A stretch of DNA of 64,000 nucleotides from CAWEFA01 sp963851385 (GTDB taxonomy: Bacteria; Bacteroidota; Bacteroidia; Bacteroidales; DTGW01), in the NCBI GenBank assembly GCA_963851385.1, contig CAWKPE010000014.1, positions 76,471 to 140,470 of the forward strand, read 5' to 3'. The notes beneath the pieces are model-generated. The model was not told the DNA's origin. It saw only the letters and a program-made list of their open reading frames with translations, and made no database searches. The translations under genes and the position numbers were made by a program. Positions 53,365-63,092 of this stretch are shown here, one piece after another; positions within the stretch are counted from its first letter, which is position 1; every line of letters begins with the position of its first letter.

Positions 53365-56300
53365 TTAGTTCTTAGAAACATTTCTGACACTTGGTTGTTC
53401 GTAAACTTTCAACAGTCTTAAAATCCTTATCCTGTTACGTCTGCTCAGGAGCACTGATTCGAAATATGCCAGGATTTTCTTTAGTATATCAAAATAAAGT
53501 ATTACAAATAACAATCCGCTAAAGAGCCAAATTATTTCCAGATTAAACCAGAATGTGCCAATTGTAAGTTTTGAAATGCGCTTAACCGGAGCATAAAAAT
53601 GTGCCCGGCCTTTATTTGAGTCAGGAGTTCTGAAAATAGCATCTTTAACTCTGACCATTTCACCGTTCTGAATATTGAAATCTTTAATTTCATTTTCATT
53701 AGTTACTGCATCTGCAATTCTTTTATTGTAATACTTTTGCCGATACTGTAAAAAAGCGTTTTCACTTCCCAGTTTATTTACCAAGCCGGTATACAGAGCA
53801 TCCCGTTGATTAATGGCTTCATTATACTGGTATATATAAACTTTTTCAGCTTTATCAATAAAATTATTGATCAAAATTTTCAAAGGTGATTGATATGTTG
53901 AGACTTTCATTAAATCAATAAATCCTTGCTTTGTCCAATCCAAATCAATGCATATTTTAGCTATTTCATTTTTAATTATTGACAAATTCTCCGACATTTT
54001 AATGGTATCACTTTTTAGGTCATCACATTCATCTGTCAATTTTTTGAGCTCGGGAATACCATATGATTTATAAAATATAGCGTTTCTGATTTCTTTATCA
54101 TATTTATAAAATTGCTTTTCGAAACGGTTGTATTTAAATTGTGATACCATTAAAGCTTCATAAGCCCATCGCCCGGTTATCATATCACCTATAAAGGGCA
54201 CGTATTTTCTGGAAGCAGTTTTGTTGTGCATTTTATCATAATCTACCACTACACCGCTTAAAAGCAATTGTGGAACAAGAATAATAGGTACAAGGATATA
54301 TATTGCTACAACCGAATTTAAACTTGAAGAAATAATCAGCCCAACTAGGTTTGCCCAGCATGAAGTGGTAAAAAGAATTATCCAGTAATAAATGCCTGTT
54401 CCCCTTATTTCAAGCATATAGCTGCTTAAAGCTACAAATACAAGAGTTTGAATTGCAGATATTGTGAACAGGATTGTTATTTTTGAGAATAAATAACTTG
54501 AGCGGCTTAAATCCAGGAATTTTTCTCGTTTCAATAACTTTCTATCTTTAAAAATTTCTTCAGCACTTATTACCAGGCCCATAAATAAAGCTACAATAAC
54601 AGCCATGAAAAGGAAAGCCGGCATATTGGAATTTTCTCCAAAAATGTATTTAACCTGACCGTCAACGAACAGGAAACTTTTAGTAAAGAATCCTAATATT
54701 ACTGCTAGTATTGGTGCTTCCAGTGCAGTTATAAACAAATATTGCTTGTTATGGAATTTTGCAAGCACATCGCGTTGAATAAAAATTTTAAATTGCCTGA
54801 AATGGCTCGGAATTTTAAAGTTGCTCTTTGGTATTGAAGCGTCATGCTCGCGATGTATTTGGCGTATTTCGATGTCAATTTTTTCGAGATATAACTGGTA
54901 CCATTCTTCCGGAGTTGTTTTTCGCTTTCGTGTAAGCCTGCCATTACTGTCAACAACACGGGATTCTACTATACGCAAAATTTCATCAGCGTTAATATTA
55001 CCGCAGCTCAGGCACTCGCTCTCTTCCGCGTCTGCGTAATGCGCGGCACGTTTAAAATAGGTAATTGCTGAAACCGGATTTCCATAATATATAATGCGAC
55101 CTCCCTGATCCATTACGATTAACTTATCGAGCATTTTATAAACGTCCGATGATGGCTGATGGATGTTGGCAATTACCAGCCTGCCTTTCAGAGCCTGTCG
55201 TTTTAGCAGGATAATGACTTTTTCAGAGTCGGCAGAAGATAAACCGGATGTAGGTTCATCTACAAATAATATAGCTGGCTCACGAATCAATTCAAGGGCA
55301 ATATTCAAACGCTTACGTTGTCCGCCACTAAGAATGGTTGTAAACGCATCACCAACATTCAGATTCCGGGCTTCAACCAGGTCAAAATCTACCAGGGCAT
55401 TCTCTACAATTTGTACAATTTGCAATTCTGAATAGCCGTCGAAACACAATCTTGCATTATAATATAAGTTTTGATAAACTGTAAGTTCCTTAATTAATAA
55501 ATCATCCTGTGGAACATACCCTATAACACCTTTTACCAGTTCCTTGTTTTTATGAATATCATAACCATTAATTTTTACTGTTCCATGTCTTGGTTTGATG
55601 TTACCATTCAGAATATTCAGCAATGTTGATTTACCTGAACCGCTTCCACCTATTATTCCTATCAGTCGGCCTGAATCCTCCGTGAAACTGAAGCGCTTTA
55701 AGCCGTTTGTGCTGTTTCTGTAATTGAATTGTATATCATCGGCAGTGAATACAAAGTTGTTTTCGGTACTTGCCTGGATAAATCTGCCTGACATGCGGCT
55801 AAAATAAAGAGATCCTATTCTGGAATTTTTAATAACTGAACCGACTGACCAGATATAAGAACGTTTTGGTTTGATGTCATGTCCATTAAAAAATAGTACA
55901 AGATTGCCATGATACCTGAAAATATATGTATTGGTACTTGGCAGGTAAAGCACTATTATACGGCCTTCCATTTTTTCAACAATCCATAATTTAATTTCAT
56001 GATCATCGCATAATTCTTTTGATTCTATATATAAAAGCCTGTCCCTGTGAGCTACTTTATTTAATTCGTCAAATGTAAAAGCCTTTGCATCCTGGAACTC
56101 ATCTTTCTTTAGCTTAAGTTGAGTTGCCACGGAAGTTACAAACTTCAATTCATTTTTTGTCAGAGATTCACCGCGATTGATAAAATCGAGTAAATAAATA
56201 AGTACAATTTGTTTTTGTTCCTGTTCAAGTTCCTCGTTAATTTGCTTGCATAATTCATTGACATATTCCTCATTTGAAATATTTTGCTTTTGTGTTTCAG

Positions 56301-56505
56301 CATCACTGGTGTGCATCAGTTCAGGATGATAGTGTTTCACCTGCTGATCGAAATATTCAATGTATTTCTGAACTATTTCGTGGCTGTACTGACGATCGAG
56401 ATAATCAATAACTATGCTACGTTCGTTCTCCGAATATCCTTTTTTATTGACATTCGCGACGATGGCAAACAAACGCATTAACGCTTTTAATATTGATTCG
56501 TTCAT
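53365..56505 (-). CDS. TerB-like/ABC fusion transporter (ABCG-like half transporter)
   Basis: This 1046-residue protein begins with a TerB-like helical domain (~1-140, KALMRLFAIVANVNKKG, TKNELKFVTSVATQL). A ~120-residue region (~155-260) with FHA-like strands follows. The ABC ATPase (~265-500) has Walker A GIIGGSGSGKSTLLN (286-294), signature TILSGGQRKRLNIALEL, Walker B PAILFVDEPTSGL and IANIHQPSSD. The C-terminal half is an ABC-2 permease with about six helices (first AVILGFFTKSFLF, then AFLFMAVIVALFMGLVIS). The ATPase-before-membrane order matches the ABCG/White family, unusual for bacteria but present in Bacteroidota. Substrate unknown; it stands alone. Confidence 0.85.
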   Translation of the reverse strand: MNESILKALMRLFAIVANVNKKGYSENERSIVIDYLDRQYSHEIVQKYIEYFDQQVKHYHPELMHTSDAETQKQNISNEEYVNELCKQINEELEQEQKQIVLIYLLDFINRGESLTKNELKFVTSVATQLKLKKDEFQDAKAFTFDELNKVAHRDRLLYIESKELCDDHEIKLWIVEKMEGRIIVLYLPSTNTYIFRYHGNLVLFFNGHDIKPKRSYIWSVGSVIKNSRIGSLYFSRMSGRFIQASTENNFVFTADDIQFNYRNSTNGLKRFSFTEDSGRLIGIIGGSGSGKSTLLNILNGNIKPRHGTVKINGYDIHKNKELVKGVIGYVPQDDLLIKELTVYQNLYYNARLCFDGYSELQIVQIVENALVDFDLVEARNLNVGDAFTTILSGGQRKRLNIALELIREPAILFVDEPTSGLSSADSEKVIILLKRQALKGRLVIANIHQPSSDVYKMLDKLIVMDQGGRIIYYGNPVSAITYFKRAAHYADAEESECLSCGNINADEILRIVESRVVDSNGRLTRKRKTTPEEWYQLYLEKIDIEIRQIHREHDASIPKSNFKIPSHFRQFKIFIQRDVLAKFHNKQYLFITALEAPILAVILGFFTKSFLFVDGQVKYIFGENSNMPAFLFMAVIVALFMGLVISAEEIFKDRKLLKREKFLDLSRSSYLFSKITILFTISAIQTLVFVALSSYMLEIRGTGIYYWIILFTTSCWANLVGLIISSSLNSVVAIYILVPIILVPQLLLSGVVVDYDKMHNKTASRKYVPFIGDMITGRWAYEALMVSQFKYNRFEKQFYKYDKEIRNAIFYKSYGIPELKKLTDECDDLKSDTIKMSENLSIIKNEIAKICIDLDWTKQGFIDLMKVSTYQSPLKILINNFIDKAEKVYIYQYNEAINQRDALYTGLVNKLGSENAFLQYRQKYYNKRIADAVTNENEIKDFNIQNGEMVRVKDAIFRTPDSNKGRAHFYAPVKRISKLTIGTFWFNLEIIWLFSGLLFVILYFDILKKILAYFESVLLSRRNRIRILRLLKVYEQPSVRNVSKN

Positions 56506-56657
56506 TGTTATTAAATAAAACTATCTGGACTATACAAGTATAATGAATTTTTATAAAACTTTTTTAAAGTATTCAAAACATGAATTTATTAAACATAGAA
56601 TTTAATATCCAATAAAGATTAACGATTTTTGATTTCTGAAATTATTGCATTGTCTAT

Positions 56658-57026
56658 CTATTTAGCTTTATCAATATTTTTTTGTGCAGTTGCTGCACTT
56701 CTTACAAATATAGAAATCAACTCATTACTTTCAGCAATCGCAAACTTTATTTTTTCCTCTGATTTATACAAATTTGTTTTATGGATAATTTTTAAGCACA
56801 CATAGCTTTCTCTTAATTCTTTAAGTGCAATTTTTATTTTATGAATAAAATCTTTTCTTGATTCACCACTCTGAGCTTCGGCATAATTTAAGGAAGGTGA
56901 TGTACCTGATCTAATCAATTGTTCCGCCAAGTGATTACCAGCCCTTGTTTTTTGCATTGTATCGCAAATTTCAATAATTAGAACAGAATAATTAATTAAC
57001 CGGTCCTCTAAGTCAAATTTATACAT
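56658..57026 (-). CDS. Four-helix-bundle (S23/IVP-type) protein
   Basis: The 122-residue product belongs to the four-helix-bundle family first seen encoded in 23S rRNA intervening sequences (LAEQLIRSGTSPSLNYAEAQSGESRKDFIHKIKIALKELRES is the hallmark region). Homologues also occur alone in genomes, and their molecular role is unknown. The frame opens at a TTG two codons earlier, but the ATG at 57026 (MYKFDLEDRL) is preferred. No rRNA is here, so this is a stand-alone copy. A ~300-base heptamer array lies 26 bases upstream of the start. Confidence 0.88.
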   Translation of the reverse strand: MYKFDLEDRLINYSVLIIEICDTMQKTRAGNHLAEQLIRSGTSPSLNYAEAQSGESRKDFIHKIKIALKELRESYVCLKIIHKTNLYKSEEKIKFAIAESNELISIFVRSAATAQKNIDKAK

Positions 57027-57052
57027 TTTCAAAATTTATATAAATCTTAAAT

Positions 57053-57349
57053 CTTTATTCTTTATTCTTTATTCTTTATTCTTTATTCTTTATTCTTTAT
57101 TCTTTATTCTTTATTCTTTATTCTTTATTCTTTATTCTTTATTCTTTATTCTTTATTCTTTATTCTTTATTCTTTATTCTTTATTCTTTATTCTTTATTC
57201 TTTATTCTTTATTCTTTATTCTTTATTCTTTATTCTTTATTCTTTATTCTTTATTCTTTATTCTTTATTCTTTATTCTTTATTCTTTATTCTTTATTCTT
57301 TATTCTTTATTCTTTATTCTTTATTCTTTATTCTTTATTCTTTATTCTT
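57053..57349. repeat. About 42 tandem copies of CTTTATT
   Basis: The array is a near-perfect (CTTTATT)n run of 297 bases. It lies immediately upstream (minus strand) of the four-helix-bundle gene, in the region where its promoter and leader would be. Expansion or contraction by slippage could alter expression in whole-heptamer steps. The 417-base gap otherwise holds only the terminator at 57354-57391. Confidence 0.97.
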
Positions 57350-57353
57350 AACT

Positions 57354-57391
57354 ATATTTAAAAAAACAGCCCTTTGCTTACGCCAGGGCTG
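57354..57391 (-). terminator. Rho-independent terminator of the 57450-58283 lipoprotein gene
   Basis: On the minus strand CAGCCCT and AGGGCTG (57391-57385 and 57373-57367) form a GC-rich stem with an 11-base loop, followed by a run of seven T. It lies about 60 bases after the lipoprotein stop, a textbook layout. It also shields the heptamer array and the gene beyond from read-through. Confidence 0.85.
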
Positions 57392-57449
57392 GGAATTTCT
57401 TTTAAATCTGAAAGGAAGGTAATTTTAACCTTCATACTGTATTGGTTAC

Positions 57450-58283
57450 TTAAGAAACAACCGAATTTCTAACAGACTTAATCGTATTTAAAATAAGTAA
57501 ATAATCTTTTTCCATTAAACCGGATTTAACTTTGTCAAAAGCAGGTTTTAAAACTTCAAGTTTTGTTTCGATATCTTTTACATCCTTATCAGCATTGCGC
57601 GAATCTAAAAGTTTCATCAGTTTTGAATATGATTCATTCTGATTGGCAATAATTTGAACTAAACCCGAGTAATGGTATGTATCTTCAGATATGTTGGTAG
57701 CAATATACATAGCTTCTATCCACATTCCTGCTACCATCATAATAGCAAGATCAGGGTTACTTTTTTCATTTAAAAATTTATAGGTATCATGAAAGGTATT
57801 TGTAATAATTTTAGTCAAAGTGTCCTTATTATTTACCTTTTCCTTAAACTGATCTGACAACATTTTACTGTAATCAACATTAATTCCCAATTGATCGATA
57901 AGGTTTTTTAAAGCTTTAGAGTATACCTTTACATCTTGCTTTTGGTCATAGGTTGCAGCATAAGCCAAATCGGCGCCATAAACTCCTAAATTGATAGCTT
58001 TACTTTTTTCAGTAAAATATTTTTCAACATTATTAGAAGGATTTAGAGATCCGGAAACATAGTTAGCCTGGATATCTTTAAGCATCCGGGTCATTTCAAA
58101 TGGCGTTGGAAGAGGATATATAACATCTTTTACATCTTTAGAGATTTCAGTCATATTCAGACTATCCTTAGCAGAGTCAGCTGTACCGGCAGGTTTTTTA
58201 TTTCCACACTGGCATGATGTAAGAATAATTGCTATGGCTATAATTACAGCCCATTTGTTGTTCAATAAATTTTTCAGAAACAT
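57450..58283 (-). CDS. Conserved lipoprotein of unknown function
   Basis: This 277-residue protein has a lipobox (IILTSCQCGNK), a flexible Pro/Ala/Ser linker and a wholly helical body. Recognisable stretches (VIYPLPTPFEMTRMLKDIQANY, INLGVYGADLAYAATYDQKQD, MMVAGMWIEAMYIATN) resemble lipoproteins common in Bacteroidota but without assigned function. It is probably attached to the inner face of the outer membrane. The gene is monocistronic, ending in the terminator at 57354-57391. Confidence 0.75.
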   Translation of the reverse strand: MFLKNLLNNKWAVIIAIAIILTSCQCGNKKPAGTADSAKDSLNMTEISKDVKDVIYPLPTPFEMTRMLKDIQANYVSGSLNPSNNVEKYFTEKSKAINLGVYGADLAYAATYDQKQDVKVYSKALKNLIDQLGINVDYSKMLSDQFKEKVNNKDTLTKIITNTFHDTYKFLNEKSNPDLAIMMVAGMWIEAMYIATNISEDTYHYSGLVQIIANQNESYSKLMKLLDSRNADKDVKDIETKLEVLKPAFDKVKSGLMEKDYLLILNTIKSVRNSVVS

Positions 58284-58434
58284 AATATAATATTTTAATT
58301 AAAATTTTATTCGGGCACAAAGATAGATATTGTAAATGATAATTTAAATATCTCATGAATTTTTATAACAGAAATTAACCCTTTTTATGTTCATTGAAAA
58401 GTATTTCATTATCTTTTGTACTTTTACCAATGAC

Positions 58435-58725
58435 ATGAGAAAGAGCAATACACAACCTTTGGGCGAAGTAATTCACGAATACCTGAAAGCACTTGATATT
58501 GATAATAAACTTCAGGAAGTAAGACTTATTGATAGTTGGCCCGAAATCGTGGGAATTACTGTTGCAAAAAAAACAGCCCGCTTATACATTAAAAATCGCG
58601 TATTATTTGTTTATCTTAATTCATCAATAGTTCGTAGCGAATTGCTTCGTATTCGTGAAGGACTAGTGAAAGCATTGAACGATAGGGCAGGAGTAAAGTT
58701 GATTAATGAAATTGTGTTAAGATAG
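58435..58725 (+). CDS. DUF721 (DciA-like) protein
   Basis: The 96-residue protein begins MRKSNTQPLGEVIHEYLKAL, contains WPEIVGITVAKKTARLYIKNRVLFVYLNSSIVRSELLRIREGLVKALN and ends NEIVLR, which is the DUF721 pattern. Related DciA proteins load the replicative helicase in bacteria lacking DnaC, so a role in replication initiation is likely. An open frame reaches back to 58387, but the extra residues are hydrophobic and not family-like, so ATG 58435 is chosen. It is often next to recF; here the distance is 7 kb. Confidence 0.85.
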   Translation: MRKSNTQPLGEVIHEYLKALDIDNKLQEVRLIDSWPEIVGITVAKKTARLYIKNRVLFVYLNSSIVRSELLRIREGLVKALNDRAGVKLINEIVLR

Positions 58726-58982
58726 TGGATACCGGATACCAGATACCAGATGCTTGATTCTTAATACTGGATAAAAGGTGAAAGGAAAATGAACTTTGAA
58801 CCTTCAAATCTTTTAACTTTTCTTCATCTCAATTAAGTCCCATTATCTCATGTTCAAACACCAGAACCTTGAATTTTGAACTTTGAATTTTGAACTTCTT
58901 TATTTTGATTTATTTTAAAAAATGACTAATTATGCACGCTATTATTTGATAATATTGAGTAATTAATTTAATTAAAATATTT

Positions 58983-60440
58983 ATGAGCAAAGCATTAGGA
59001 AAATTAGGATTAAAGGAAAAAGTCGGATATGGTTTTGGGGACTTTGCATCAGTATTGTTTTGGCAAAATATCACGATGAATTTGATGTTTTTCTATACAG
59101 ATGTATTTAAAATCTCTAATACGGTAAAAGCAGCTATTATAGCTGGAGCAGTCATAGGTTTTTCCAGGTTATTTGACGTACTTATTGATCCTATTATAGG
59201 AATGGTAGCTGATCGCACTGATACTCGATGGGGAAAATTCAGACCCTATTTAATTTGGATGGCAATTCCTTTAGCCATTGCTGCTGTATTAATGTTTTCA
59301 ACACCTGGTTTTGGGCATGACGGAAAAATTCTTTATGCATATATCACCATTTTTCTCTTTATGCTATGTTATGCAGGTATTAATATTCCATATTCTTCAT
59401 TATTGGGCGTATTGACGCCCGACCCTATTGAAAGAACAAGCGCTTCTTCTTTTAAGTTTGCATTTGCTTTTATTGCTGGTACAACGGTATCCTTAACATC
59501 GCTTATTTTGGCAAAGCACCTTGGAAATGGTGTAGATACAACAAATGCTGGTGGATGGCAAAAAACAATTGCAATTTATGGTATGATCGCTATTGTCTTC
59601 TTTGTATTGACATTTCTACTGACAAAAGAGAGGGTAAAACCATCAAAAACTCAACGTACTTCAGTTGTTAGAGATTTGAAAGATCTTGCTACAAATATTC
59701 CCTGGATAATTCTTCTTTTCGCAACTATATCAATGATTATGTTCGTTTCTACAAGAATTGGTGTTACAAACTATTATTTTAAATACTATATCACAAGTTT
59801 TAATCAGTTTGCAATTCATAAAATTAATTATCATCTTTTTGGCTGGTCATTTCAATGGGGTTTTGAAGAAGTTACAACTGTATTCAACTCAGTGGGACAG
59901 GCTTGCAGCGTTATTGGTGCACTTCTGGTTCCTTTCCTTGTAAAGTATATTGGCAAGAAAAATGCTTTTTTTACATTATTCGGCATTGCAATTGCAAGCA
60001 CGGCTGCATTCTATGTTCTTTCTCCGCATAACTTGTCTTTGTTATTCTTATTACAGATTACAGGTTCGTTGACCGGAGGACCTTTATCACCTGTCATTTG
60101 GGCAATGTATGCTGACACTGCTGATTTTTCTGAGTGGAAAAATAATTGAAGAGCAACCGGACTTGTTTTTTCAGCTTCAGCTTCAGCTCAGAAAATTGGA
60201 TGGACAATTGGAGCAGTTTTTACAGGTGCTTTGCTAACAGGTGCAGGTTTTATTGCTAATAAAGCTCAATCTGTACATGCAAACCACATGTTAATTAGTC
60301 TTATGAGTCTTATTCCTTCGGCATTTGGTGTTTTATCAGTAATACTGGTTTTCTTTTATAAGCTTGATGAAAAAACTATGAAAAAAATCGAAATCGATTT
60401 AATCGAAAGGCGAAAACTCAGCGGTGAACCAATAGAATAA
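58983..60440 (+). pseudogene. GPH-type sugar:cation symporter broken by one in-frame TGA
   Basis: The first part (388 residues) is a glycoside-pentoside-hexuronide (GPH) transporter of the MFS: LGLKEKVGYGFGDFASVLF, DVLIDPIIGMVADRTDTRWGKFRPY and the conserved ADTADFSEWK. The frame stops at TGA (60147-60149), then continues with RATGLVFSASASAQKIGWTIG and two more helices to LSGEPIE. Relatives read EWKTGRRATGL at this point, so the stop probably replaces an Arg (CGA to TGA). The two pieces share one frame and no other lesion is seen. A sequencing error is possible. TGA is used as a true stop elsewhere here (trmD), so recoding is unlikely. Confidence 0.85.
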
Positions 60441-60560
60441 ACTTAATATCAAGCACCGGAAGCCAGATACATTGCAAACTCAATGCTATCAGCTAAGAGC
60501 CAATAACCAGCTCTCAAAACCCAAAATTTGAAACTTGAAATTTTAAACTTTAAACTAACA

Positions 60561-62957
60561 ATGCAGTACGGATATTTTGATGATAAAAGCAAGGAATATG
60601 TAATTACAAGACCGGATACTCCGATGTCATGGAGCAATTACCTTGGCTCTACTGAATATGGTGCAATAATTACAAATAATGCCGGAGGATATAGTTTTTT
60701 CAAATCTGCCGCGCAGGGCAAGTTTATCAGGTTTCGTCCGAATGCAATTCCCATGGACCAGCCTGGCAGGTACATTTATTTTCGCGATAAAGACAGTAAA
60801 GACTATTGGTCATCTTCTTGGCAGCCTGTTGGAAAACCTCTGAGTTCTTATAAAACAGAATGCAGGCATGGAACAGCTTATACAACTATTACTTCAGAGT
60901 ATGTATCTATTGTTTCAAAAACCACGTATTTTGTACCTCTTGGAAAAGAGTTCGAATGCTGGGATGTTAAAGTTAAAAACAATGATAATAAGAAGAGGCA
61001 TTTAAGTGCATTTTCTTTTGTTGAATATGCCAATTTCTGGCAAATATGGTTAGACATAATAAACCTGCAATATACACAGTATATTATGGCCATGAAGGTT
61101 GAGGATAACGTAATTGATCATGGTATAAATATCAATTTACCGGTTGTTCACGGCGATTTTATGGCAAATCCGCAATCACGGCACACTTTTATGGGTTTGG
61201 CAGGTTCTGAAGTGAAAGGATTTGACACTGATCGTGCAAAATTCATTGGTCCATACAGAGCATATCAGAATCCTTTGGTTGTTGAAGAAGGGCATTGTAC
61301 AAACTCATTGGCTTATGGCGATAATGGCTGCGGTGTATTACAGACGGATCTCGATCTCGAACCGGGTGAGGAAAAACGTTTTGTCATCATCATGGGCATA
61401 GGTACCGCTGATTTAGAAGGAAAGGAAGCCATAAAAGAATTCAGTGATTTAAAAAATTTAGATAAAGAATTTGGTAAATTAAAAGAATATTGGCACAGCA
61501 GGATACAGGGCATGACCATTGTAACTCCGGATGTTGAATTGAATAGCCAGCTTAACATGTGGAGTCCTTTCAATTGCTTAATAACCTTTGCGTGGTCGCG
61601 TGCAGCAAGCCTTATATATAGTGGCGAAAGAGACGGGCTTGGTTATCGCGACACTGTTCAGGATATGCTTGGTGTACTACACATAATTCCAGGAGAAGTA
61701 CAGGAACGTTTAGAATTGATGATAACGGGACATATATCTACCGGAGGAGCAATGCCAGTGGTTAAACCGTTTGACCATCATCCCGGAAAAGAGAAAATGC
61801 CGGAAGAAGAGGAGTATAGATCTGATGATTGCATGTGGCTTTTCAATACTATTCCGGCCTTTGTTAAGGAAACCGGCGATATTGATTTTTATAATAAAGT
61901 ACTGCCTTACGCTGATAAAGGCGAAGACACGGTATTCGGTCACATGAAAAGAGCAATACAATTTAGTCTTGAACGTTCAGGTGCGCATGGCTTGCCATGT
62001 GGTTTATCAGCCGATTGGAACGATTGTCTCCAGCTTGGACAGAAAGGCGAAAGCGTATTTGTTGCTCTTCAATTACGTTATGCTTTAATAGTTTATATTG
62101 AAGTTTCTGAATTATTAAATATGCCTGGCGAAGTGAAATGGGCCAAAGACAAATTAGAAACTCTTGATAATAATATTGAAAAATATACATGGGACGGAGA
62201 ATGGTACATTCGTGCATTTCGTGATGACGGCTTAAAATTTGGAAGTAAGGAAAATGATGAAGGCTCAATGTGGTTGAGTCCTCAATCATGGGGAATTATT
62301 AGCGGCCATGCAGATAAGAAAAGGGGTGAACAGGTTATGGACAATGTATCTGAAAGATTGGCGACTGAATATGGCCTGATGATTTGTGATCCTCCTTATG
62401 AAAAGACAGATTTGAATGTTATTAAAGCAACTTTGTTTAATAAAGGCATGAAAGAAAATGGAGCTATTTTCTGCCATACGCAAGGTTGGGCAATCATAGC
62501 TGAAACAATCCTGGGACATGGTGATAGGGCTTATAAATATTTCAGAGCTTTTATGCCGGCGGCTTATAATACCAAAGCTGAGATTCGCGAAATTGAACCT
62601 TATGTATATTGCCAGTTTACGCACAGCAAGTATAGTCCGCGTTTCGGTGCTTCGCGTTTGCCCTGGCTCAGTGGTTCAGCTACATGGTCGTATTACACGG
62701 CTACACAATATATTTTGGGCATCAGGACGGAATATAACGGATTAACAATAGATCCTTGTATTCCTTCAGATTGGAAAAGTTTTGAAATAGATAGGCGATT
62801 CAGAAATAAAGATTTCAATATTAAAATTAAGAATGAAAAAGGTGTACAGAAAGGCGTGAGGAAAATAATGGTAAATGGAAAAGAAATTAAAGGCAACCTT
62901 ATCCCGCTCGACATTATGAAAGATATAAATGAGGTGGTTGTGGAAATGGGAAAATAG
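60561..62957 (+). CDS. GH94 disaccharide phosphorylase (cellobiose/chitobiose-type)
   Basis: The 798-residue enzyme matches the glycosyltransferase 36/GH94 family. MQYGYFDDKSKEYVITRPDTP opens the N-terminal beta domain with WSNYLGSTEYGAIITNNAGGYSFF; the alpha-barrel shows RDTVQDMLGVLHI, MPEEEEYRSDDCMWLF and the catalytic Asp in LSADWNDCLQLG. GH94 enzymes split beta-linked disaccharides with phosphate, saving ATP. A frame opens 11 codons earlier (60528), but the paralogue downstream starts with the same MQYGYF. The sequence lies in a sugar-use operon after the broken transporter, so its substrate is probably a disaccharide imported by that transporter. Which one (cellobiose, laminaribiose or chitobiose) cannot be told. 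Confidence 0.93.
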   Translation: MQYGYFDDKSKEYVITRPDTPMSWSNYLGSTEYGAIITNNAGGYSFFKSAAQGKFIRFRPNAIPMDQPGRYIYFRDKDSKDYWSSSWQPVGKPLSSYKTECRHGTAYTTITSEYVSIVSKTTYFVPLGKEFECWDVKVKNNDNKKRHLSAFSFVEYANFWQIWLDIINLQYTQYIMAMKVEDNVIDHGININLPVVHGDFMANPQSRHTFMGLAGSEVKGFDTDRAKFIGPYRAYQNPLVVEEGHCTNSLAYGDNGCGVLQTDLDLEPGEEKRFVIIMGIGTADLEGKEAIKEFSDLKNLDKEFGKLKEYWHSRIQGMTIVTPDVELNSQLNMWSPFNCLITFAWSRAASLIYSGERDGLGYRDTVQDMLGVLHIIPGEVQERLELMITGHISTGGAMPVVKPFDHHPGKEKMPEEEEYRSDDCMWLFNTIPAFVKETGDIDFYNKVLPYADKGEDTVFGHMKRAIQFSLERSGAHGLPCGLSADWNDCLQLGQKGESVFVALQLRYALIVYIEVSELLNMPGEVKWAKDKLETLDNNIEKYTWDGEWYIRAFRDDGLKFGSKENDEGSMWLSPQSWGIISGHADKKRGEQVMDNVSERLATEYGLMICDPPYEKTDLNVIKATLFNKGMKENGAIFCHTQGWAIIAETILGHGDRAYKYFRAFMPAAYNTKAEIREIEPYVYCQFTHSKYSPRFGASRLPWLSGSATWSYYTATQYILGIRTEYNGLTIDPCIPSDWKSFEIDRRFRNKDFNIKIKNEKGVQKGVRKIMVNGKEIKGNLIPLDIMKDINEVVVEMGK

Positions 62958-63049
62958 CTATTAGCTGTTAGCAGTTATTTATTGGCAATTTGCTAAAGGC
63001 TAACGGCCAAAAGTCAATAAATAACGCCTAACTCTAAACCCCAAAAAAC

Positions 63050-63086
63050 TTCAAACTTTGAACTTTGAACTTTGAACTTTGAACTA
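63050..63086. repeat. TTTGAAC heptamer array before the second GH94 gene
   Basis: About four to five TTTGAAC units, the reverse complement of the GTTCAAA unit seen at 2179-2206, end 7 bases before the start codon of the second GH94 gene. Confidence 0.85.
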
Positions 63087-63092
63087 AAACAT

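Noticed and set aside
57053..57349. CRISPR array
   Set aside because: The unit is 7 bases with no spacers or cas genes; it is a microsatellite.
60147..60149. TGA read as an amino acid (alternative code or selenocysteine)
   Set aside because: Genes here (for example trmD and the TPR gene) use TGA as stop, no SECIS-like structure was seen, and a family Arg codon CGA explains it by one transition.
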